The notes under the pieces are model-generated. The model was given only the letters and a program-made list of their open reading frames with translations, ran no database searches and had not been told where the DNA came from. DNA of 64,000 bases from Caulobacter hibisci (GTDB lineage: Bacteria > Pseudomonadota > Alphaproteobacteria > Caulobacterales > Caulobacteraceae): the NCBI RefSeq assembly GCF_016135805.1, contig NZ_JADWOX010000018.1, forward strand, positions 1 to 64,000. The letters are read 5' to 3'. Every line of letters begins with the position of its first letter. The stretch's first letter is position 1. This document shows, in pieces, positions 36,952 through 46,202 of the stretch. Both the position numbers and the translations under genes were made by a program.

Positions 36952-37806
36952 TCACCCCGCCGGACCCTTGTCGAAATACTTGAAGAAGGCGCTGTCGGGC
37001 GACAGCACCAGGGTCGTGTCGCCCTGGCCCAGGGCGTGTTCATAGGCCTGCATCGAGCGGTAGAAGGCGGCGAAGGACGGGTCGCGGCCGAAGCTGGAGG
37101 CGAACAGCTGGGCGCGTTGGGCGTCGGCCGCGCCGCGGATCTTCTCGGCCTCCTCGTAGGCGGTGGCGACGATCTCGCGGCGCTGCTGGTCGCCGATGGC
37201 GCGCAGCTCGGCCGCCTCCTGCTTGCGGGCCGTCTGCATGCGCTCGAACACCGCCTGCTGGTTCGGCTCGGGCAGGTCGGCGCGCTTGATGCGGACGTCG
37301 ATGATCTCGAGCCCCAGCTGCGAGGCGGCGACCTGGCGGGCCACCTCGATGCGGATGTCCTCCATGATCTCGCCGCGCTTGCCGGCGATCACGTCTTCCG
37401 AATTGCGCCGGCCGATCTGTTCGCGCAGGGCGGCGTTGACGATGCGGTCCAGCCGGTCGCGGGCCACGCTTTCGCGGCCGAGCTTGCGGTAGAACTGGCG
37501 CGGATCGGAGATGCGGTAGCGGACGAAGGCGTCGACGACCAGCTTCTCCTGGTCGGCGGCGGTGACCTCTTCCTGGTTGGCGGCGATGTCGATGTTGCGC
37601 TTGTCGAAGCGCAGCACCTTGTCGATCGGCGCCTTCAGGTGAAGGCCGGGCGCGAGGACCACGCGCACCGGATCGCCGAAGCGCACCACCAGGGCCTGCT
37701 GGCGCTGGTCGACCTGGTAGACGGTGGTCGAGAGCACGAACAGGGCGCCGACGGCGGCCACGCCGGCGGCGATCAGCGGGGTGCTGGGATTGCGGATGCG
37801 GCTCAT
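36952..37806 (-). CDS. hflC: FtsH protease modulator HflC
   Basis: 284 residues. N-terminal membrane anchor (STPLIAAGVAAVGALFVLSTTVYQVDQRQQAL), then an SPFH/band-7 domain (VVRFGDPVRVVLAPGLHLKA, KRNIDIAANQEEVTAADQEK) and a helical tail (AEKIRGAADAQRAQLFASSF). With HflK it forms the periplasmic cage that restrains the membrane protease FtsH. The ATG overlaps the hflK stop (ATGA), so the two are coupled. Confidence 0.93.
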   Translation of the reverse strand: MSRIRNPSTPLIAAGVAAVGALFVLSTTVYQVDQRQQALVVRFGDPVRVVLAPGLHLKAPIDKVLRFDKRNIDIAANQEEVTAADQEKLVVDAFVRYRISDPRQFYRKLGRESVARDRLDRIVNAALREQIGRRNSEDVIAGKRGEIMEDIRIEVARQVAASQLGLEIIDVRIKRADLPEPNQQAVFERMQTARKQEAAELRAIGDQQRREIVATAYEEAEKIRGAADAQRAQLFASSFGRDPSFAAFYRSMQAYEHALGQGDTTLVLSPDSAFFKYFDKGPAG

Positions 37807-38894
37807 CGGGCGGCTCCCTCGACGGGCGCGGGGGCGACGCGCGGACGGAAGGTGTCTGACGGCAGGATCACCGGGGCGTTGGCGCCCTTGCTGTCGACGA
37901 TCACCTTGTTGGACTTGGCCAGCACGCGCTGCATCGTCTCGATATAGAGCCGCTCGCGGGTGACGCCGGGGGCCAGCTTGTACTGCTCGTAGACCTGGTT
38001 GAAGCGGGCCGCGTCGCCGGCGGCCTCGCGCACCACCTGCTCGCGATAGCCCTTGGCCTGCTGGATCACCTGGGCGGCCTCGCCGCGGGCGATGTTGGCG
38101 GCCGACTGGGCGTTCTGGGCGGCGCGCTGGACGTCGCGGAAGGCGTCGAGCACCGGACCGGGCGTGGTGGCCACCTGGATGCGAACGCCCTCGATGCGGA
38201 CCCCGATGTTGTAGCGGTCGAGGGTCTGCTGCATCAGGGCGCGGGTCTGGGTCTCGACCTGGCCGCGACCGTTGGTGAGGATCGGGGTGAGGGGGGTCTT
38301 GCCCACCACCTCGCGCATGGCGCTTTCGGCCACGTCCTTGATCACGCCGTTGGGCTCGCGGACGTTGAACACGAACTTGCCGGCGTCCGACACGCTCCAC
38401 TGCACGGTGAAGGACAGGTCGACGATGTTCTCGTCGCCCGTCAGCATCAGGCGTTCGGCCGGCACCTCGGCGCCGGGCACGCCGCCGACGTCCAGGGTCT
38501 GGATCGAGGTGACGGGCACGCGCTCGACGGTCTCGATCGGCCAGGGCAGGCGATAGCGCAGGCCCGGGTCGCTGGTGCGGCTGTAGGCGCCGAAGGTGGT
38601 GACCACGCCCTGCTGGTTGGGCTGGACCACATAGGTCCCCGACAGCAGCCAAAGGCCGACCACGGCGCTGGCGCCCAGGGCGATCGCCTTGCCGCGACCG
38701 GGGCCGCCGAAGGTCTCGCGCAGGCGGGCGCTGACGCGCTCGACCAGATCGTTGACGTCGATCGGCGGCGGCGGAACGCCGGGCGGGCCGGAGGGACGGC
38801 GGGTCGGGTCGGACTTGCGTCCGCCGTCGTTCTTGTCGTCGCCCGAGGGGGGCGAGCCCCAGGGGCCGGGTCCGGCGTTGTCGTTCCAGGGCAT
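37803..38894 (-). CDS. hflK: FtsH protease modulator HflK
   Basis: 363 residues. A Gly/Pro-rich N terminus (MPWNDNAGPGPWGSPPSGDD), membrane anchor (AIALGASAVVGLWLLSGTYV), the SPFH domain (VQPNQQGVVTTFGAYSRTSD, GLRYRLPWPIETVERVPV) and helices IARGEAAQVIQQAKGYREQV. MPWN is the conserved start of HflK in this group, which fixes the ATG at 38894 although the frame is open upstream. First gene of the hflK-hflC operon. Confidence 0.93.
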   Translation of the reverse strand: MPWNDNAGPGPWGSPPSGDDKNDGGRKSDPTRRPSGPPGVPPPPIDVNDLVERVSARLRETFGGPGRGKAIALGASAVVGLWLLSGTYVVQPNQQGVVTTFGAYSRTSDPGLRYRLPWPIETVERVPVTSIQTLDVGGVPGAEVPAERLMLTGDENIVDLSFTVQWSVSDAGKFVFNVREPNGVIKDVAESAMREVVGKTPLTPILTNGRGQVETQTRALMQQTLDRYNIGVRIEGVRIQVATTPGPVLDAFRDVQRAAQNAQSAANIARGEAAQVIQQAKGYREQVVREAAGDAARFNQVYEQYKLAPGVTRERLYIETMQRVLAKSNKVIVDSKGANAPVILPSDTFRPRVAPAPVEGAAR

Positions 38895-38922
38895 GGGCGG
38901 CGCTGTCTTCCCGTCGCTCGTT

Positions 38923-39004
38923 CTTGTTGGCGGAGGTTGCGGGCAACCTCCTTGGGCTTGTTGGTGCGGAGGCCGCCGGGCGACCTCTTCAGGCTTGTTG
39001 GCTG
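38923..39004. repeat. Two imperfect tandem hairpin units before hflK
   Basis: Units of about 38-40 bases each hold CTTGTTGG...GGAGGTTG-CGGG-CAACCTCC or the diverged GAGGCCGCC-GGGCGACCTC, with a third CTTGTTGG closing the array. Read on the minus strand, both units encode a similar peptide (NKPKEVARNL and NKPEEVARRP) although in different frames. They lie in the divergent gap between hflK and mrp. Confidence 0.5.
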
Positions 39005-39071
39005 GCGGGGTTGTAAAACAGACCCCACACGCGGATATGAGGACCCCCACGCCACAAGGCAAGACACAGAC

Positions 39072-40184
39072 GTGACCGCAAGCTCACCCGCGACTCCCGA
39101 AGACGCCCGCGAGGCCCTCGACCGCATCGAGGATCCAGCTACCGGGCTTGGCCTGGTGAAGGCCGGCCTCGTGCAGGGGCTGGTGGTGCGCGAGGGCAAG
39201 GCCGGCTTCGTGCTGGAGGTGCCGGCGTCGCGCGTGGGCGGCTACGCCCCCGTGCGCGAGGCGGCGGAGAAGGCGCTGGCGGCCCTGCCGGGGATCACCC
39301 GCGCCCAGGTGGTGCTGACCGCCCAGGCCCCGGCCGAGACCACGAGGGTGCGCAAGGGCGCACGGGTGGCCGACGATCCGCAGGCCCAGGTCGGCCCGCC
39401 GCCGGCTTCCGAAAAGCCCGCCCACGTGCGCCACGTGATCGCCGTGGCCTCGGGCAAAGGCGGGGTGGGCAAGTCCACCGTCTCGACCAACCTGGCCTGC
39501 GCGCTTGCGGGGCTGGGGCTGAAGGTCGGGCTGCTGGACGCCGACATCTACGGCCCCTCGGCGCCGCGGATGATGGGCGTCGACGGCGAGCCGACCTTCG
39601 AGGACAAGAAGCTGCTGCCCATCGAGGCCCACGGCGTGAAGCTGATGTCGATCGGCTTCATGGTCGACGAGGGGCGGGCGATGATCTGGCGCGGGCCGAT
39701 GGCCTCGTCGGCGGTGCGCCAACTGATCCAGGACGTGGCCTGGGGCTCGGAAGCCGAGCCGCTGGACGTGCTGGTGGTCGACCTGCCGCCGGGCACCGGC
39801 GACATCCACCTGACCCTGGTGCAGAAGCTGCGCATCGACGGCGTGGTGCTGGTCACCACCCCGCAGGAGATCGCCCTGATCGACGCGCGCCGGGCGGCGG
39901 CGATGTTCGCCAAGACCGCGACGCCGATCCTGGGCCTGGTCGAGAACATGGCCTTCTTCGCCGATCCCGCGACGGGCGCGCCGATCCCGATCTTCGGCTC
40001 GGGCGGCGGGGCGGCCGAGGCGGAGGTCCTGGGCACGCCGCTGCTGGCCCAGGTTCCGATCGAGATGGCCGTGCGCGAAGCCGGCGATGCGGGCCGGCCG
40101 GTGGTGCTGGCGGCGCCGGAGAGCGCGGCGGCGCAGGCGTTCGTCGAGGCGGCGAAGGCGGTCTGGAAGACGGTGGGGGGCTGA
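39072..40184 (+). CDS. Mrp/ApbC-type P-loop ATPase (iron-sulfur carrier)
   Basis: 370 residues from a GTG start. An N-terminal MIP18/DUF59-like region (DAREALDRIEDPATGLGLVK) and the Mrp ATPase with deviant Walker A ASGKGGVGKSTVSTNLA, LLDADIYGPSAPRMMG and VDLPPGTGDIHLTLVQ. Mrp proteins carry Fe-S clusters to apo-proteins. The CxxC that many homologues have after the ENM motif is absent here (ENMAFFADPATG). Divergent from hflK. Confidence 0.88.
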   Translation: MTASSPATPEDAREALDRIEDPATGLGLVKAGLVQGLVVREGKAGFVLEVPASRVGGYAPVREAAEKALAALPGITRAQVVLTAQAPAETTRVRKGARVADDPQAQVGPPPASEKPAHVRHVIAVASGKGGVGKSTVSTNLACALAGLGLKVGLLDADIYGPSAPRMMGVDGEPTFEDKKLLPIEAHGVKLMSIGFMVDEGRAMIWRGPMASSAVRQLIQDVAWGSEAEPLDVLVVDLPPGTGDIHLTLVQKLRIDGVVLVTTPQEIALIDARRAAAMFAKTATPILGLVENMAFFADPATGAPIPIFGSGGGAAEAEVLGTPLLAQVPIEMAVREAGDAGRPVVLAAPESAAAQAFVEAAKAVWKTVGG

Positions 40185-40292
40185 CCCCCTCAGTCGCTTC
40201 GCGACAGCTCCCCCAGAGGGGGAGCATCTTTCTGGCGAGGCGTTTCCAGATCCTCCCCCTCTGGGGGAGGTGGCCCGGAGGGCCGGAGGGGG
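40185..40292. repeat. Short inverted-repeat element D (CCCCCTC...GAGGGGG type)
   Basis: Starts CCCCCTCAGTCGCTTCGCGA, then hairpin GCTCCCCC-AGA-GGGGGAGC, and ends with hairpin CCTCCCCC-TCT-GGGGGAGG then TGGCCCGGAGGGCCGGAGGG. It begins at the base after the mrp stop. Same architecture as the other elements but with a different sequence subtype. Confidence 0.6.
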
Positions 40293-40314
40293 CTTGCCCG
40301 CGAAAACGAAAAAG

Positions 40315-40342
40315 GCCGCCCGGAGCGATCCGGGCGGCTTTT
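40315..40342. terminator. Bidirectional intrinsic terminator
   Basis: A perfect 10-bp stem GCCGCCCGGA with a GCGA loop, TTTT on the plus side and TTTTTC (from GAAAAA) on the minus side. It lies between the convergent mrp and fadL genes. Confidence 0.85.
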
Positions 40343-40366
40343 CCGCGTTCAGAGGCTATGGAAGCC

Positions 40367-41668
40367 TTAGAAGGTCCAGCGCGCGCCGGTCGAGAGCACG
40401 ACGCCCGAACCGGTCGCCTCGCCCTTCAGCACGGTCGTGGTGGCCGCGGCGGTGCCGGCGTACGAGACGTCGGTGCGGGTGATCACGGCCTTGTCGAAGG
40501 CGATGTAGCTGGCGCCGATGTCGAGCGCCAGGTTCGGCTTGGCGGCCCAGGTGGCGCCGACGGCGTACAGCATGCGGTCGCCGTCCGGAACGCGGGCGGT
40601 GCGGCCGACTTCCGGCGTCGGGGTCGGGTCCTTCTGGACGCCGCCGCGCAGGGTCAGGCGCGGGGTCAGCTGGTGATCGACGCCGATCGCGATGGTCGTG
40701 ATGTCCTTGTAGTCCTGGTCGATCACGGTGGTGCCGGCGGCGCGGGTGACGCGGATGGCGTCGAACTCGCTCCAGCCGATGCGGCTGACCGAGGCGTTCA
40801 GCGTGGTCTTCGGGGTCACGGCCCAGCGGGCGCCCAGGGTGGCCATCCACGGGGTGGTGATGGTGGCTTCACCGGCGTAGGTGCCGTTCTGGGCGGCCAG
40901 CAGGCTGCCCAGGCCCGAGATGCCGATCTCGCCCTTCAGGGTGTGTTCGATCTTCGAGCGGTAGCTGGCGCCGATCGACAGGGTCGAGACCGGGCGGTAC
41001 TGGGCGCCGACGGTCCAGCCGTAGTCCCAGCCGTCGCCGGTCAGCGACTGGCGGCCGGTGTCGGCCAGCAGCGGCGAGATCTGCGGCAGGGCGTTGGTCA
41101 GGTTCGCATCGGCGTACTCGGCGCTGACGCCCACGCCCAGGTCGATCTGGTCGTTCAGGCGGTAGGCGACCGTGCCCTGGATGTCGATCGAGGTCAGGCG
41201 CGACTTCAGGGCGTCGTAGCGGGCGAAGTTGGTTTCGCCGTACTTGGTCGTGAAGTTGTAGGGGGCGGCGGTCGACAGGCCGACGACGATCTTGTCGTTC
41301 AGGCGCCAGGCACCGGCGAAGTTCGGCAGCAGGCCGTTGAGGATCGGGTTGCTCTCGCGGGTCTCGCCGCTGATGGCGGTGGTCGCCTGGCCCGGACGGG
41401 TTATGGTCGAACCGGTGTTCTTGACGTCCGAGTTCACGAGGATGGCGTGCAGGCCGCCATAGACCTCGGCGTGCTCGACGCTGGCGATGGCGGCGGGGTT
41501 CCACCACAGGCTGGCGGCGCCGGTGTCGGCGACTTCGCCCGAATAGGCGCGGCCCGAACCGCGGACCGATTGTTCCTGCAGGTAGAAGCCCGAGGCCGAG
41601 GCTTGCGAGGCGATGGCGAGGGCGGCGACGGCCGCGCTGGCGGCGAGGATCTTACGCGAGAGAGACAT
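40367..41668 (-). CDS. FadL/OmpP1-family outer-membrane transporter
   Basis: 433 residues. Signal peptide ending ASQASA-SGF, then the family start SGFYLQEQSVRGSGRAYSGE and GAASLWWNPAAIASVEHAEV (including the NPA motif), a 14-strand barrel and a C-terminal Phe (STGARWTF). FadL proteins pass long-chain fatty acids or other hydrophobic compounds across the outer membrane. Single gene ended by the strong terminator downstream; an A/T-rich region lies upstream. Confidence 0.9.
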   Translation of the reverse strand: MSLSRKILAASAAVAALAIASQASASGFYLQEQSVRGSGRAYSGEVADTGAASLWWNPAAIASVEHAEVYGGLHAILVNSDVKNTGSTITRPGQATTAISGETRESNPILNGLLPNFAGAWRLNDKIVVGLSTAAPYNFTTKYGETNFARYDALKSRLTSIDIQGTVAYRLNDQIDLGVGVSAEYADANLTNALPQISPLLADTGRQSLTGDGWDYGWTVGAQYRPVSTLSIGASYRSKIEHTLKGEIGISGLGSLLAAQNGTYAGEATITTPWMATLGARWAVTPKTTLNASVSRIGWSEFDAIRVTRAAGTTVIDQDYKDITTIAIGVDHQLTPRLTLRGGVQKDPTPTPEVGRTARVPDGDRMLYAVGATWAAKPNLALDIGASYIAFDKAVITRTDVSYAGTAAATTTVLKGEATGSGVVLSTGARWTF

Positions 41669-42008
41669 GACTGACGCACCTTCTAAGGGAGCTTGGGGAG
41701 GCTATTCGGTCCGCCAAACGCCTTGCAGCGCTGGAGGTTGCCGTCGGCTCTAACTGATCTTTTCAAAAACCGTTGCTATTTATTCGCTGTGGGGTGAATT
41801 TTGTTAATGGCGTCAAAGAAAGCGCGCCTTTTCGGCCTCACTCTATTCGTCGTTATGTCAGAAAGTCTGCCTTACGCTGGGTAAAGCCATGTATTCGCCA
41901 AAATCGCGAACGGCGCTCTTTTGACGTTTCTGTCAGCTTTGAAAAGCGAAGGGCGCGAGACCTGAAGTCCCGCGCCCGCGCTGTCGTGCTTTACCTGAGG
42001 TAAGGTGT
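41669..42008. other. Intergenic stretch between fadL and SDR genes
   Basis: 340 bases, A/T-richer than the rest, and probably holding the fadL promoter. A 76-residue open frame on the plus strand (41773-42003) has no ribosome site, no family match and codon use unlike its neighbours, so I do not call it a gene. A terminator for the SDR gene lies at 41945-41977. Confidence 0.5.
41945..41977 (-). terminator. Intrinsic terminator of the SDR gene
   Basis: On the minus strand, GGGCGCG (41977-41971) pairs with CGCGCCC (41957-41951), extended by GAC/GTC pairing inside, and is followed by TTCGCTTTTC. It lies 31 bases after the SDR stop codon. Confidence 0.65.
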
Positions 42009-42917
42009 TCAGCCGCCGCCCAGCTTTCGGAAGAACTTCTGGCCCTGTTCGCCGCCGTTGAAATAGGCCTGCTGGCCCGGCTCGGCGGTGATCTGTTCCC
42101 AGCTATCGCGGACTTCCTCGGCCGACAGGCCGCCTTCGCCCAGATAGACGCCTTCGGTCTCGAAGATCCGCGACAGGGCGAAGGCGCCGGCGCCGGCGGT
42201 CAGGATCGCGCCGGTCGGGGCGTCTTCCGACACCAGGTAGACGACGCCGGGCGTGACGTATTCCGGCTTCAGCTTTTCCAGCACTTCCGGCGGCATCAGG
42301 CCTTCGGTCATGCGGGTGGCGGCCACCGGGCTGATGGCGTTGATCTTGACGTTGTTCTTGGCGCCTTCGAGCTTCAGCGTGTTCATCAGGCCCAGCACCG
42401 CCATCTTGGCCGCGCCGTAGTTGGACTGGCCGAAGTTGCCGTACATGCCCGAGGACGAGGTGGTGACGACGATGCGGCCGTAGTTCTGGGCCTTCATGAT
42501 GTCCCACACGGCCTTGATCGGCTTGAAGGTGCCGAAGACGTGGACCTGGATCACGGCCTCGAAGTCGGCCAGCTCCATCTTGGTCAGGGTGCGGTCGCGC
42601 AGGATGCCGGCGTTGGCGACCAGGATGTCGATCCGGCCCCACTTGTCGATCGTGGTCTTGACCAGGTCGGCGACGCCGGCGTCGTCGGTCACCGAGGCGC
42701 CGTGGGCGATCGCTTCGCCGCCGAAGGCCTCGATCTCGGCGACCACGGCCTTGGCCGCTTCGGACGAGCCGCCCGAGCCGTCGACGCTGCCGCCCAGGTC
42801 GTTGACCACCACCTTGGCGCCGCGACGGGCCAGTTCCAGCGCGTGCTGGCGGCCCAGGCCCCCGCCGGCGCCCGTGACGATCGCCACCTGACCGTCGAAG
42901 CGAATGTCGTCCGCCAT
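42009..42917 (-). CDS. SDR dehydrogenase, (3R)-hydroxyacyl-CoA dehydrogenase/MFE-2-like
   Basis: 302 residues. NAD motif IVTGAGGGLGRQHALELARR, NDLGGSVDG, NAG in VANAGILRDRTLTKM, and the catalytic Ser-Tyr-Lys in TTSSSGMYGNFGQSNYGAAK. The G-G-S-V-D-G insert after NDLG and length of ~300 match the dehydrogenase domain of peroxisomal multifunctional enzyme 2, which handles D-3-hydroxyacyl-CoA. GGAG ribosome site upstream. A perfect TetR-type palindrome lies just before it. Confidence 0.88.
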   Translation of the reverse strand: MADDIRFDGQVAIVTGAGGGLGRQHALELARRGAKVVVNDLGGSVDGSGGSSEAAKAVVAEIEAFGGEAIAHGASVTDDAGVADLVKTTIDKWGRIDILVANAGILRDRTLTKMELADFEAVIQVHVFGTFKPIKAVWDIMKAQNYGRIVVTTSSSGMYGNFGQSNYGAAKMAVLGLMNTLKLEGAKNNVKINAISPVAATRMTEGLMPPEVLEKLKPEYVTPGVVYLVSEDAPTGAILTAGAGAFALSRIFETEGVYLGEGGLSAEEVRDSWEQITAEPGQQAYFNGGEQGQKFFRKLGGG

Positions 42918-42931
42918 GCCTGAAGTCTCCT

Positions 42932-42959
42932 CAAACGCGTGTTTGGTTTGACGCGTTTG
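42932..42959. promoter_or_regulatory. Palindrome CAAACGCGT-N10-ACGCGTTTG before the SDR gene (TetR-type operator)
   Basis: Nine-base perfect arms (42932-42940 and 42951-42959) around a 10-base spacer, 14 bases before the SDR start. Size and symmetry are those of TetR-family operators that govern fatty-acid degradation genes. No TetR gene lies in the window. Confidence 0.65.
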
Positions 42960-43011
42960 TGCGGCGGCGGGGCAGGGGCGTCAAGGGCGCCCCTGCCTTG
43001 GGTCTTCGTCC

Positions 43012-44022
43012 TCAGCTCTTCTTGGGCTTGGTCAGGCCGCCGGCCACCGGGGCGGTCGGCTTGTCGCGTTTCACGCCGGCCTTCTTGCCCGGCTTCATGA
43101 ACTTCACCAGCACGCGCTGGCCGACCAGCAGCGGGGCGCCGTCGGCGCTGACGACGACCTCGACGACGCGTTCGTCGCTGCGCTGGCTGGGATCGTCGGA
43201 GGCCAGCTTGCGGGCGCCGAAGACGGCGGCGCGGCGCAGGACCTTGCCGACATAGACCTTGTCGGGGTCGCTCTCGGGCTGGATCTCGACCTCCTGGCCG
43301 GTCTTCACGTTGGGCAGGTCGGCCTCGACGATCTCGGCGCGGACGATGCGCTGGGTGTCGGGCTCGAGGTCGAACATCGAGGTGACGTTCAGGGTCGAGG
43401 CGCCGGCGCCGGGATTGGCGTAGCGGCGGGCGATGCGGCCGTTGGCCGGCGCGCGGATCACCGTCAGTTCCTGGGTGAAGTTGGCCTGGCTGACCTGGGC
43501 GGTGGCGACGGCGATGGCGGCCTGCTGGGCGCCGATATTGGCCTGGGCCTGGGCGATCTGGTCGCTGGCCTGGTCGAGGCGCTGGGCGGCGACGAAGTTG
43601 GACGCCGACAGGTTCTGCAGGCGCTTGTACTCGCGCTGGGCGGTGCGCAGCTGCACCTGGTGCAGGGCCAGCTGGGCACGAGCGGAAGCGAGGTTGGCCG
43701 CGGCGGTCTGGGCGGCCAGGCGGGGCTCGTCGTCCTCCTGCTTGGCCAGCGGCTGGCCCGCGACGACGGCGTCGCCTTCCTGCACGAACACCTGGCGCAC
43801 GATGCCCTGGCGGCGCGCGGCCACCTGGATCACGCCGCCCTCGATGTCGGCCTTGCCGTTGGCGATGGCCGCATAGGGGGAGGGCTCCTCCTGGGCGGCG
43901 GCGACCTCCAGCTTCTTCTTCTTCTCGGCGGCCTGGCCCTTCACGTAGAAGAAGCTGCCGCCGACCAGTCCGAGGACGACGATGACGATCCAGAAGGCCG
44001 GGCGGCGCAGAAACCTGGGCAT
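43012..44022 (-). CDS. HlyD/DevB-type membrane fusion protein
   Basis: 336 residues. N-terminal membrane anchor (AFWIVIVVLGLVGGSFFYVKG), a biotinyl-lipoyl half (GGVIQVAARRQGIVRQVFVQ), a long coiled hairpin (residues ~90-170, ANLASARAQLALHQVQL), the second lipoyl half (TVIRAPANGRIARRYANPG) and beta-barrel. The adaptor links an inner-membrane ABC transporter to an outer-membrane channel. ATG at 44022 has GGGGAAAG upstream; the longer frame lacks a signal. Third gene of the permease-ATPase-adaptor operon. Confidence 0.88.
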   Translation of the reverse strand: MPRFLRRPAFWIVIVVLGLVGGSFFYVKGQAAEKKKKLEVAAAQEEPSPYAAIANGKADIEGGVIQVAARRQGIVRQVFVQEGDAVVAGQPLAKQEDDEPRLAAQTAAANLASARAQLALHQVQLRTAQREYKRLQNLSASNFVAAQRLDQASDQIAQAQANIGAQQAAIAVATAQVSQANFTQELTVIRAPANGRIARRYANPGAGASTLNVTSMFDLEPDTQRIVRAEIVEADLPNVKTGQEVEIQPESDPDKVYVGKVLRRAAVFGARKLASDDPSQRSDERVVEVVVSADGAPLLVGQRVLVKFMKPGKKAGVKRDKPTAPVAGGLTKPKKS

Positions 44023-44041
44023 TTGAACTTTCCCCGAAATA

Positions 44042-44790
<749 letters not shown>

Positions 44791-44794
<4 letters not shown>

Positions 44795-45978
44795 CGCAGG
44801 AGATCCGCCGGCTGGCTGTTCTTGAGGACGCCGAGGGACAGGAAGCCCGACAGCATGGCGATGACGACGAGGAACACCGCCACGATCGCGATCAGCACGG
44901 GCGGGAAATACATCGGCACGCCGCCGGCGGTGGCCAGCAGGCTGACCAGCCAGGTCAGCAGGCCCGCGGCCAGCACGCCCACGATCCCGACCCAGAAGCT
45001 GAGCTCCATGACGATGTTGCGCAGGTCGCCCATCGAGACGCCCAGGGCCCGCAGGGAGGCGAACTCCTTGATGTTGGCCATGATCGCGCCGCGCAGGGTC
45101 TGCCAGGTGATGGCCACGCCGATCAGCAGGCCGAGGAAGGCCGAGAAGCCCAGCATGATGCCGATGATCTGGTCTTCCAGCATGGCGCCGGAATTGGCGT
45201 CGGCCAGTTCCTGGCGGGTCCAGGCGCGGAACTTGCCGTCGGCCTTCTTGTTCAGCTGGGCGGCGACGATCTCGGCGCGGGCGGGGTCACGGATCGACAC
45301 CATCAGGGGGCCGACGCGCTGGCCGGTATCGGCCTCGCCGAGCATCCGCAGGGTGTCGCGCGACATCACCAGGGTGGGCTGGATGATGTTGGGATAGCCG
45401 GTGGTGACCACGCCGATGGTGATGGTCTTGCCATTGTAGATGGCCTTGTCGCCCTTCTTGACGCCCAGGCGCTTGAGGGCGGTCTGATCGATGGCCACCG
45501 AATAGGGGCGGCGCAGGGCCTCGATCATGTCGTTGCTGTAGTCGGTGGGCACGGTCACGTAGCCGGGGATGGCGTCGATGACGGTGACGTTGACGAACTC
45601 GGTCTTGCGGCCGCCGCCGCCCTTCTCGCCGCGCTTGGCCCGGGCCTCGGCCTTGGCCTGCTGTTCGGGCGACAGGATGTTCTGGAAACGGCCGCCCGAG
45701 CCGTCGAGCGGGGCGACCTGGATCACTTCGGGGTGGCTGTAGACCAGCGGGATCATCCGGCGGGGCAGGCCCGAGGGGCCGCCGAACAGCGCCTTGGCGC
45801 CGGGGCCCAGCACCATGATGTCGGCGCGGGCGCGGTCGATCTGGGCAGTGAAGCCCTTGCCGATGCCGACGAACATGCCGACTTGCGCCAGCACCAGCAG
45901 GCCCGAAAAGGCCAGGGCGACGACGGCCGCCATGTATCGACGCCACTCATATAGCAGGGTGGCCAAAGCCAACGACAT
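44791..45978 (-). CDS. ABC transporter permease (DevC/MacB-like, FtsX domain)
   Basis: 395 residues. One N-terminal helix (YMAAVVALAFSGLLVLAQVG), a ~220-residue periplasmic domain, and three C-terminal helices of the FtsX fold (EFASLRALGVSMGDLRNIVM). Gene order permease-ATPase-adaptor and the four-helix design match DevBCA exporters of cyanobacteria, which send glycolipids or similar molecules outward. The start at 45978 has GGGGGAG upstream and is preferred to the ATG at 46017. Substrate unknown. Confidence 0.85.
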
Positions 45979-46202
45979 TACGAACCGCTCCCCCAATTCA
46001 CGGTTGTAGAAGAACAATGGGATCGGCTTTCGGCCAAGTTAAATCGGGGTAAGCTAAGTCCCTTCGACGGAACGGCCTCCGCGAGCATGTTTTTTGCGCC
46101 TGCAAGGCAAGACGGGAAACAAGGCTGGCGGCGGCGGTTCGGCTTGTCTAAGAAGTGTTATATTATACGCAGCTGCGCGCGACGCCGCGCCAAGGACGCT
46201 TG

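Noticed and set aside
41773..42003. 76-residue open frame upstream of fadL
   Set aside because: It spans the terminator region of the SDR gene, lacks a ribosome site and its codon use does not match real genes nearby.
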